Shown here: positions 7,071 to 12,907 of the stretch, piece after piece
Layout: the number at the start of each line of letters is the position of its first letter
How positions within the stretch are numbered: the first letter of the stretch is position 1
From: JASHVB01 sp049522565
GTDB lineage: Bacteria; Pseudomonadota; Alphaproteobacteria; Acetobacterales; Acetobacteraceae
Assembly (NCBI GenBank): GCA_049522565.1
Contig: JBEKNT010000170.1
Location: 1-12,907, forward strand
Length of the DNA stretch: 12,907 nucleotides
Direction: 5' to 3'
Made by a program: the position numbers and the translations under genes
Notes under the pieces: generated by a model
What the model was told of the DNA's origin: nothing
The model's input: only the letters and a program-made list of their open reading frames with translations
The model's database searches: none

Positions 7071-8108
7071 ATGGCCACCTCAAAAAACCATCTGGTTGAA
7101 CGCGTCGCCGAGCGGCTGCTGCAATCCGGCGCGCTGGAAGAATCGGCGGCCCATCTGCTCGGCCCCGACCGGGCGCCCCCCGGAGATCACGCCTCGACGC
7201 GGCGGATCGGCCACGATGCTGCGCCCGGAGCTGACTCGTCGTCTGCCTCCGGGTCCGGCCACCGGCTTGAATCCCGGTCCGGCACCGAGATCGACTTGCT
7301 CGACCGGCCGGGCGTCCCCGACGAGGCCGCGTCATTCCTGCCCACGCCCGGCATCCTGCGTGGCCCGGAACTGCCGCCCGGACCGGGCGCGATCGATGCC
7401 GTGGCGCTGGAGCGCGCCGGTATGGTCGACTGGTCGCGCACGCGCAGCCGCGTTTCCGAAGAATTCCGTCTGGTGCAACGGCAAATCCTGCGCAACGCCT
7501 TCGCCCCACCGGGGGCCGAGCCCGGCTTCACCAACCTGCTCATGGTCACCAGTGCGCGGCCCGGCGAGGGCAAGAGCTTCACCGCGGTCAATCTCGCCGG
7601 CAGCATCGCGCGCCAGGGCAACAACCACGTGCTGCTGGTGGACGCGGATTCCAAGCGCGATTCGATCTGCTACCCGATGGGGTTGGCGGACGCGCCGGGC
7701 TTGCTCGACCTCGCGGCCAACCCGAAGCTCGATCCCGGGCCACTGATCGTCAGGACGCCGATCGAACAGTTGTCCATCCTGCCGATCGGGCGGGAGCGGG
7801 AGCGCAGCCCGGTGCTGTTCTCCTCGCAAGAGATGATCAAGCTGATCCAGAACCTGGGCCGGCGCTATGCCGACCGGTTGCTGGTGCTGGACGCGCCGCC
7901 CTGCCTGTCCACCAGCGACCCGGCGGTGCTGGCCCCCGTGGTGGGCCAGATCCTGTTCGTTGTCGAAGCCGAACGCACCCAACGCGGTGAGATCGAGGCG
8001 GCGCTCGATCTCCTCCAGGCCTGTCCCACCATTGCGCTGGTGCTGAACAAGCAGCAGATCTCGTCGCGCTACACCTTTGGCGCGTACTCTTCCTACTACT
8101 CGTCCTGA
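7071..8108 (+). CDS. Tyrosine autokinase of the XrtA-type EPS locus (BY-kinase, TIGR03018)
   Basis: 345 residues, cytoplasmic bacterial tyrosine kinase domain (CpsD/Wzc-C/EpsG-like), partner of the preceding chain-length protein. Walker A is ARPGEGKS (162-169, K168), Walker A' is LLVDADSKR (188-196, D191 and D193), Walker B is LLVLDAPP (270-277, D274). EEFRLVQRQILRN (130-142) matches the helix used for oligomer contacts in BY-kinases. The C-terminal tail has a short tyrosine cluster (Y334, Y339, Y342, Y343), the expected autophosphorylation site. Residues 1-115 form a low-complexity, Pro/Ser/Gly-rich extension with no recognised domain. The ATG follows the upstream TGA with no gap and no clear ribosome site, so coupled translation is likely. 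The 3' end may overlap an alternative TTG start of the next gene. Confidence 0.94.
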   Translation: MATSKNHLVERVAERLLQSGALEESAAHLLGPDRAPPGDHASTRRIGHDAAPGADSSSASGSGHRLESRSGTEIDLLDRPGVPDEAASFLPTPGILRGPELPPGPGAIDAVALERAGMVDWSRTRSRVSEEFRLVQRQILRNAFAPPGAEPGFTNLLMVTSARPGEGKSFTAVNLAGSIARQGNNHVLLVDADSKRDSICYPMGLADAPGLLDLAANPKLDPGPLIVRTPIEQLSILPIGRERERSPVLFSSQEMIKLIQNLGRRYADRLLVLDAPPCLSTSDPAVLAPVVGQILFVVEAERTQRGEIEAALDLLQACPTIALVLNKQQISSRYTFGAYSSYYSS

Positions 8109-8118
8109 CGCGGTTGCC

Positions 8119-9828
8119 TTGCGACCGTGCATTGTAGCGGGGCTGGCGGCACTTCAGTCTCCGGCACGCCGCATCGGCCTGGCGGCGCTTGCGTGGTGCG
8201 TCCAGATGGGCAGCGCGATGGCATTTCCGGCGACCGACCAGACCAACCCATCGGTGGTGCCCGGCAACGCCGATCTTGCCGCCCCCGACCTGCAGGATTT
8301 GCAGCACCAGATGGGGCTCGCCACCGGGTTCGCTGCCCTGGGCTCGCAACAGGGCTGGACCATCCTGCCGCGCGTCAGCCTGGAGGAAGAGCTCAGCGAC
8401 AACGTCTTCGAGGTGCAGTCGCCGCGCCGCTGGGACCTGACCACCATCGTTGCGCCCGGCGTATCGGTGCTGGGAAACTCCGACCGTGCGCAACTCCGGC
8501 TGGATTACCAGCCGCAGTTGGAAATGCATCTCATCAACGGCTCGGAGAACATCCTGGCCCAGCAACTCAATACGACCGGGACGCTGACTCTGGTGCCGGA
8601 GTTGTTCTTCGTGGATCTGCGGGCGGTGGCCGGCGTCCAGGCGGCCAATGGCGGCATCGGCGGGCTGGGCGGGCTGGGGCAACCCGGGATCGGCGCAGTC
8701 GCCGGCTCGTCGATCGACCAGGGGCAAACCGGCGATCTCGGAGTCGCCAAACAAAATCGGGTGCAGACCGCCAGCATCAGCATCTCGCCTTATATGCTCT
8801 ACCACTTCGGCGACACCGGTACCGCCAAGGTCGGCGTGTCGCTGACCCAGTCCTCCAGCTCCCGCATCAACGGATTTGCACCCATCCCGCTGATTTCGAG
8901 CGGTGTCGACGATGAACGCCTGTCGACCGTCGAAGAGTTCGCGCAATTCCAGACCGGCGACCAAATCACTGTGCTCCGCGATACGCTTTCCGCGGACGGC
9001 CAGCAGTCCACCAGCAGCGGCGCGGGGGTCAGGTCCTCCACGCGCGATACGGCGAGCGACCGGCTCGACTACCAGATCTTCCGTTCGATCGATGTCTATG
9101 GCCAGCTCGGCTGGGAGGACATTCACTACAGCGGTACCAACGCACTGGACATCAACGATCTTACCTGGGGGTTCGGCACCGTGCTGACCCCGAATGCGGA
9201 TAGCCAGCTCACCCTTGGCTATGGACACCAGAACGGGGCCAATTCACTGATCGCCAACGCGCGTTACGCCCTGACGACGCGCACGATCCTCACTGCCAGC
9301 TACAACAATGGCGTCGGCACGCAGCTTGAGCAGGTGAACGAACAGCTCAGTCAGGCGTCGGTCAACAACAATGGCGGCCTGGTGAACAGCCAGACGGGCA
9401 ACCCGCTGTTCGTCGGCAACAATGCGCTTGGCGTGGCGCCGGGCGTCTATCGCTACAGTTATTTGTCATTCGGCGCGACCGTGACGCTGGACCGCGACAC
9501 GATAACGGCGACCCTCGGGCACTCGCAGGAAACCCAGCTTGGTGCCGGCATCGCGAGCCGGACCAACGCTGTGTCGACGGGCAGCTTTCTGTGGACCCAC
9601 GAACTCACCGCCGACCTCGTGGCGACCGCGAACGCGGCGCTCAGCTTCGGCGCCCCCGTAGCGGGGCTCAGTTCGCGATCGTTCGTGGCCGGCGTTGCAT
9701 TGCAGTATACTCTGACCGACACCTTGTCGACGTTCGCACGCTATAGCTTCTATGATGTGCATTCGACCAGCGTGGACCAGATGTTTTACCAGGACATCTT
9801 CCTGGTCGGCATCACCAAACAGTTCTGA
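8119..9828 (+). CDS. Outer-membrane beta-barrel protein of the XrtA/PEP-CTERM EPS locus (TIGR03016-like)
   Basis: About 569 residues from the chosen start. A signal peptide (RRIGLAALAWCVQMGSAMA, cleavage before FPATDQ at about residue 35) is followed by alternating amphipathic strands and a C-terminal FLVGITKQF ending in Phe, the classic outer-membrane barrel signature. A Gly-rich stretch (NGGIGGLGGLGQPGIG, about 177-192) and Asn/Ser/Gln-rich loops are present. The family is poorly characterised; its fixed position between kinase and ATPase genes in XrtA loci suggests a role in polymer exit, possibly with the export lipoprotein (inference). The start is uncertain: no ATG or GTG precedes the signal sequence. 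TTG at 8119 leaves a 10-bp gap after the kinase; TTG at 8077 would add 14 residues and overlap the kinase by 32 bp; ATG at 8206 would destroy the signal peptide. Confidence 0.85.
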   Translation: MRPCIVAGLAALQSPARRIGLAALAWCVQMGSAMAFPATDQTNPSVVPGNADLAAPDLQDLQHQMGLATGFAALGSQQGWTILPRVSLEEELSDNVFEVQSPRRWDLTTIVAPGVSVLGNSDRAQLRLDYQPQLEMHLINGSENILAQQLNTTGTLTLVPELFFVDLRAVAGVQAANGGIGGLGGLGQPGIGAVAGSSIDQGQTGDLGVAKQNRVQTASISISPYMLYHFGDTGTAKVGVSLTQSSSSRINGFAPIPLISSGVDDERLSTVEEFAQFQTGDQITVLRDTLSADGQQSTSSGAGVRSSTRDTASDRLDYQIFRSIDVYGQLGWEDIHYSGTNALDINDLTWGFGTVLTPNADSQLTLGYGHQNGANSLIANARYALTTRTILTASYNNGVGTQLEQVNEQLSQASVNNNGGLVNSQTGNPLFVGNNALGVAPGVYRYSYLSFGATVTLDRDTITATLGHSQETQLGAGIASRTNAVSTGSFLWTHELTADLVATANAALSFGAPVAGLSSRSFVAGVALQYTLTDTLSTFARYSFYDVHSTSVDQMFYQDIFLVGITKQF

Positions 9829-9837
9829 TCGGTTACC

Positions 9838-10824
9838 GTGTACGAGAAATTCTACCATTTTTCCGGCATCCCGTTCCTGCTGACGCCGGATAGCCGGTTC
9901 TTCTTCGGCTCCAGCGGCCATAGCCGGGCGATCGCGCACCTCGTCTACGGCCTGGCGCAGGAGGAGGGATTCATCGTCATCACCGGCGAGGTGGGGGCGG
10001 GCAAGACCACGTTGGTGGAGCAACTCTGGTCGCAGCTCGACCGTCAGACCTATTTCATCGCCCGCATCGTCACCACCCAGGTATCGCCCGACGATCTGCT
10101 GCGCCTGGTGATGGACAATTTCGGCATCGGCGACACGCCTGGCCTGGACAAGGCGACGCTGCTGCGGCGCTTCGAGTTCATGGTGCAAGAGCAACGCCGG
10201 GCGGGCCGGCGGTGCCTGCTGGTGGTGGACGAGGTGCAGAACCTGCCGCTCGCCGCGCTGGAGGAACTGCGCATGCTGTCCAACATCACGGTGGACGGCC
10301 ACGCCTCGTTGCAGACCATCCTGCTGGGCCAGCCGCAGTTTCGTCCCATCCTGGCCAGCCGCGACGCCGAGCAACTCCGCCAGCGCGTGCTCGCGTCGTA
10401 TCACCTCGGCCCGCTCTCCGAGGCCGAGACGCGCAGCTATATCGACCATCGGCTGAAAATGGTGGGCTGGGAAGGCGATCCGCGCTGGGACGACGACGCC
10501 TACGCCGCGGTGTATCGCCACACCGGCGGCATCCCGCGCCGCATCAACACGCTCTGCTCTCGCGTATTGCTGTACGGCTCGCTGGAGGAGGCGCACGCGA
10601 TTACCGGGGCGATGGTCGAAATGACGGCCGGCGAGTTGAACCAGGATCTTGGGGCCGGCTCGGTGCAAACGTTGTCGCCGCCGAGCGTGGTCAACGGCGG
10701 CTCGGCCGAGAATGCCGCGATGCTGCGCCGGATCGAAGCGCTGGAAGCCAGTTCCGCGCGGCAGGACCGGGTGTTCCGCCGCATGCTCGATCTGTTCGGC
10801 GCGATCCGGGAGCCGCCGCGGTGA
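9838..10824 (+). CDS. XrtA-associated ATPase (ExeA/GspA-like AAA, TIGR03015)
   Basis: 328 residues, AAA-type ATPase close to the N-terminal part of ExeA. It begins YEKFYHFSGIPFLLTPDSRFFF, the usual opening of the family, then Walker A GEVGAGKTT (50-58, K56), Walker B CLLVVDEVQ (126-134, D131/E132), a sensor-1-like ILLGQPQ (161-167) and GGIPRRIN (230-237). The last ~60 residues (270-328) are linker plus a short helix resembling a coiled coil (MLRRIEALEASSARQDRVFRRMLDL). No membrane segment is visible, unlike ExeA. Its work is unknown; in these loci it is thought to aid assembly or secretion. The GTG at 9838 starts 9 bp after the barrel gene. The stop overlaps the deacetylase start in GTGA (10821-10824), so the two are translationally coupled. 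Confidence 0.92.
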   Translation: MYEKFYHFSGIPFLLTPDSRFFFGSSGHSRAIAHLVYGLAQEEGFIVITGEVGAGKTTLVEQLWSQLDRQTYFIARIVTTQVSPDDLLRLVMDNFGIGDTPGLDKATLLRRFEFMVQEQRRAGRRCLLVVDEVQNLPLAALEELRMLSNITVDGHASLQTILLGQPQFRPILASRDAEQLRQRVLASYHLGPLSEAETRSYIDHRLKMVGWEGDPRWDDDAYAAVYRHTGGIPRRINTLCSRVLLYGSLEEAHAITGAMVEMTAGELNQDLGAGSVQTLSPPSVVNGGSAENAAMLRRIEALEASSARQDRVFRRMLDLFGAIREPPR

Positions 10825-11762
10825 CCCCGGCACCGCGCACCGCCGATCCACCGGTGGTCAATGCGATGACGGTGGACGTCGAGGACTGGTTCCAGGTGCA
10901 GGCCTTCGCCCACTGCATTCCCCGTACGGACTGGGACAACCGCGCGTGGCGGGTGGAGGCGAATGTCGATCGCATCCTGGCGCTGTTCGACGCCGCCGGC
11001 GTACGGGCGACGTTCTTCACCCTGGGCTGGATCGCCGAGCGGCATCCCGCGATGGTGCGCCGCATCGTCGCGGCGGGACACGAGCTGGCAAGCCATGGCT
11101 GGGAGCATATCCGCGCCGACACGCAGGACCCGGCGACGTTTCGTGCCGACGTCGAGCGCACCCGCCTGACGCTGGAGGCGATCGGCGGCGTGCCGGTCGC
11201 CGGCTATCGCGCGGCGACGTTTTCGATCGGTGCCCGCAACCAATGGGCGTTCCGGGTGCTGCAAGACGCGGGCTACGCGTACAGCTCCAGCGTCAATCCG
11301 ATCCGCCACGACCTGTACGGCATGCCGGACGCGCCGCGCACGCCGTTCCGGCCGGACGGCGGCGCGCTATGGGAAATCCCGATGACCACCGTCGCCGCGT
11401 TCGGCCGCAACTGGCCCTGCGCCGGAGGCGGCTTTTTCCGCCTGTTGCCGTACGAACTTTACCGGCGCGGCCTCGCCGCGGTGAATCGGCACGAGCGGCA
11501 GGCCGGCATTTTCTATTTCCATCCGTGGGAGATCGATCCCGGCCAGCCCCGCGTCGCGCATTGCGGCTGGAAGTCGCGCGTGCGGCACTACACCAACCTC
11601 TCGCACATGCAGGCCAAGCTGGAGCGTGTGCTGCGGGAGTTCGCCTGGGACCGCATGGATCGGGTGTTCGGGGATCTGATGACTCCGCCTCCGCTTGAGG
11701 GCTTGAGCCTCTTCGCGGCTCAAGCCCTCAAGCGGAGGGGGAGTCGAGCCATATCCGCCTGA
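10821..11762 (+). CDS. Polysaccharide deacetylase, XrtA/PEP-CTERM type (NodB + DUF3473, TIGR03006), with repeat-derived C-terminal tail
   Basis: 313 residues, carbohydrate esterase 4 fold, predicted to remove acetyl groups from the EPS. The metal/catalytic motifs are TVDVEDWF (D19, D22), SHGWEH (H92, H96), GYRAATFSIG (R130) and FYFHPWEID (H234), the last in a DUF3473-like C-terminal part. No signal peptide is seen, as is usual for this subfamily. The GTG at 10821 overlaps the ATPase stop by 4 bp; an in-frame ATG at 10866 is an alternative but would shorten the N-terminus to just before the first motif. The recognisable family region ends near RVFGDLM (281-287). Residues 287-309 are translated from a 65-bp near-perfect palindrome (11681-11745), giving an added tail TPPPLEGLSLFAAQALKRR and a new stop at 11760-11762. 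Confidence 0.93.
   Translation: MTPAPRTADPPVVNAMTVDVEDWFQVQAFAHCIPRTDWDNRAWRVEANVDRILALFDAAGVRATFFTLGWIAERHPAMVRRIVAAGHELASHGWEHIRADTQDPATFRADVERTRLTLEAIGGVPVAGYRAATFSIGARNQWAFRVLQDAGYAYSSSVNPIRHDLYGMPDAPRTPFRPDGGALWEIPMTTVAAFGRNWPCAGGGFFRLLPYELYRRGLAAVNRHERQAGIFYFHPWEIDPGQPRVAHCGWKSRVRHYTNLSHMQAKLERVLREFAWDRMDRVFGDLMTPPPLEGLSLFAAQALKRRGSRAISA
11681..11745. repeat. Long near-perfect palindrome inside the 3' end of the deacetylase gene
   Basis: Arms of 29 bp at 11681-11709 and 11717-11745 match at 28 of 29 positions around a 7-nt loop TCTTCGC; the innermost 22 bp of each arm pair perfectly. The only mismatch is at 11687. In RNA this would be an extremely stable stem-loop, directly upstream of the FemAB-like gene. 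There is no T run after it, so it is not a standard terminator. It looks like a dispersed palindromic element that landed near the original deacetylase stop. Confidence 0.85.
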
Positions 11763-11772
11763 CCCAGAATCC

Positions 11773-12810
11773 ATGCCGCTGCAAGTCCGCACACTCGATG
11801 ACGCCAGCGCACCGGCCTGGGACGCGTTCGTCCATGCCATGCCCGAGGCCACGTTCTTTCATCGTGCCGCCTGGTCCCGCGTCATCCAGGCAGCATTCGG
11901 CCACCGCACATTCTTTGCCTTCACCGAGCGCGACGGCGCGATCACCGGCGTGCTGCCCCTGGCGCAGGTCAAGACGCTGCTGTTCGGCAATACGCTGGTG
12001 TCCACCCCGTTCTGCGTCTATGGCGGCATGCTCACCGCCGACGCCGAGAGCGCCGCCGCGTTGCAGGCGCACACCGCGGCATTGCTGCGCAGCACCGGCG
12101 CCGGCGCGGTCGAACTCCGCGATCGGGACCCGGTGACGGCAAGCAGCGACTGGGTCGGCCGCCCGGACCTGTACGTCACGTTCCGCAAACCGATCGACGC
12201 CGACCACGAGCGCAACCTGAAGGCGATCCCGCGCAAGCAACGGGCCATGGTGCGCAAGGGCATCCAGTACGGCCTCACCTCGGTCTGCCACCGCGACACC
12301 GCGGCGCTGCATCGCGCCTACGCCGAGAGCGTGCGCAATCTCGGCACGCCGGTCTTCGCCCGCCGCTATTTCGACGTCCTGCTGGATGCGTTCGGTGACG
12401 CCGCCGACATCGTGACGGTCCTGGACAACGCACAGCCTATCGCATCTGTCATGAATTTCTACTTTCGCGACGAGGTGCTGCCCTACTACGGTGGCGGCAC
12501 GGCGCAGGCCCGGCATCGCGCGGGCAACGACTTCATGTACTGGGAAGTGATGCGACGCGCGGCGGACCGGGGCTGTCGTCTGTTCGATTTCGGCCGCAGC
12601 AAGGTCGGCACCGGCGCGCACGCGTTCAAGCACAACTGGGGCTTCACGCCGGCGCCGCTGCACTACCGCTACAAGCTCGCGCCCGGCGCCACCATTCCGG
12701 ACCGCAATCCGCTCAACCCGAAATACCGGCTGTTCATCGCCGCCTGGAAACGCCTGCCGCTGCCGGTCGCCAATCTGCTGGGGCCACCCATCGTGCGGGG
12801 ACTGGGATGA
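11773..12810 (+). CDS. FemAB-like GNAT-fold protein associated with XrtA/PEP-CTERM loci (TIGR03019)
   Basis: 345 residues, similar to FemAB/peptidoglycan-bridge aminoacyltransferases built from GNAT folds. The N-terminal part resembles a first GNAT-like unit (WDAFVHAMPEATFFH at 16-30, then FFAFTERDGAITGVLPL at 47-63). The central RNLKAIPRKQRAMVRKG (147-163) is the family's basic signature, and the second GNAT unit ends in FDFGRSKVGTGAHAFKHNWG (271-290). No signal peptide or membrane segment is clear. The substrate is unknown; the context suggests transfer of an acyl or aminoacyl group to the EPS or a precursor, but this is inference. The ATG is 10 bp after the deacetylase stop, just past the palindrome, without a good Shine-Dalgarno; translation may depend on coupling. 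It is the last complete gene in the window. Confidence 0.92.
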   Translation: MPLQVRTLDDASAPAWDAFVHAMPEATFFHRAAWSRVIQAAFGHRTFFAFTERDGAITGVLPLAQVKTLLFGNTLVSTPFCVYGGMLTADAESAAALQAHTAALLRSTGAGAVELRDRDPVTASSDWVGRPDLYVTFRKPIDADHERNLKAIPRKQRAMVRKGIQYGLTSVCHRDTAALHRAYAESVRNLGTPVFARRYFDVLLDAFGDAADIVTVLDNAQPIASVMNFYFRDEVLPYYGGGTAQARHRAGNDFMYWEVMRRAADRGCRLFDFGRSKVGTGAHAFKHNWGFTPAPLHYRYKLAPGATIPDRNPLNPKYRLFIAAWKRLPLPVANLLGPPIVRGLG

Positions 12811-12817
12811 AAGTACA

Positions 12818-12907
12818 CCTCGCCCGCTGCGCGGGAGAGGTCGCCGTGCGCAGCACGGCGGGGGAGGATGCCGCGTGCCGCACGCAGCACCTTCACCCTC
12901 GTCGCTT
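12818..12907. repeat. Second copy of the intergenic repeat element (cut by the right edge)
   Basis: Begins 7 bp after the FemAB-like stop. A 10-bp-arm hairpin with one mismatch (12818-12840) is followed by a perfect 8-bp-arm hairpin CGCCGTGC/GCACGGCG (12842-12860) and a third one (GCGTGC-C-GCACGC, 12873-12885). Order and sequence follow the 2713-2889 element: GCGGGAGAGGTCGCC is identical, and GCACCTTCACCCTCGTCGCT corresponds to GCACCCTTACCCTCGCCGCT there. Hairpin loops and stems differ by compensating changes, so structure seems to be kept. It may also end the EPS transcript. Confidence 0.7.

Noticed and set aside
7837..9228. A 463-codon open frame on the minus strand opposite the barrel gene
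   Set aside because: No recognisable domain and antisense to a protein with a signal peptide and a barrel ending; judged a shadow frame.
10212..10820. An upstream extension of the deacetylase frame through the ATPase gene
   Set aside because: The upstream part is Arg/Ala/Pro-rich frame shadow of the ATPase. The deacetylase begins at the GTGA overlap, right before its first catalytic motif.
12811..12907. CRISPR-like repeats
   Set aside because: The repeated units are hairpins of different sequence without uniform repeat length or spacers; they match the 2713-2889 element instead.

Overview
The window is high-GC, densely coded proteobacterial DNA, most likely from a gamma- or betaproteobacterium. 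It carries the front part of an exopolysaccharide (EPS) locus of the exosortase A (XrtA)/PEP-CTERM type. Almost every gene matches a family usually found only in such loci. The exosortase itself, the glycosyltransferases and any PEP-CTERM substrate are not visible and would be expected beyond the right edge.

Layout. Left arm, minus strand: a sigma-54-type response regulator (prsR, cut by the left edge), its membrane sensor kinase (prsK), a 177-bp repeat element, then a polyprenyl-phosphate sugar transferase that should start the repeat unit. Centre (4251-4690): a 440-bp non-coding, relatively AT-rich divergent control region, followed by a tRNA-Val(UAC) gene. Right arm, plus strand, tightly packed (gaps of -4 to 27 bp): outer-membrane export lipoprotein, Wzz-like chain-length protein, tyrosine autokinase, outer-membrane beta-barrel protein, ExeA-like ATPase, polysaccharide deacetylase, and a FemAB/GNAT-like protein. 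A second, incomplete copy of the repeat element follows and runs off the window.

How the genes fit together (inference from family knowledge): the sugar transferase loads the first sugar on the lipid carrier; the chain-length protein and autokinase control polymerisation; the lipoprotein and probably the barrel protein form the outer-membrane exit; the deacetylase and FemAB-like protein modify the polymer or cell-surface material. PrsK/PrsR is the probable control system. Since PrsR is a sigma-54 activator, a candidate -24/-12 element at 4643-4658 with two upstream direct repeats (4545-4606) is worth testing. If real, it would drive a transcript starting with the tRNA and continuing into the EPS genes.

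The oddest structural features are a 29-bp-arm near-perfect palindrome translated as an extra C-terminal tail of the deacetylase, a tRNA only 38 bp upstream of the EPS operon, and homologous repeat elements flanking the block.
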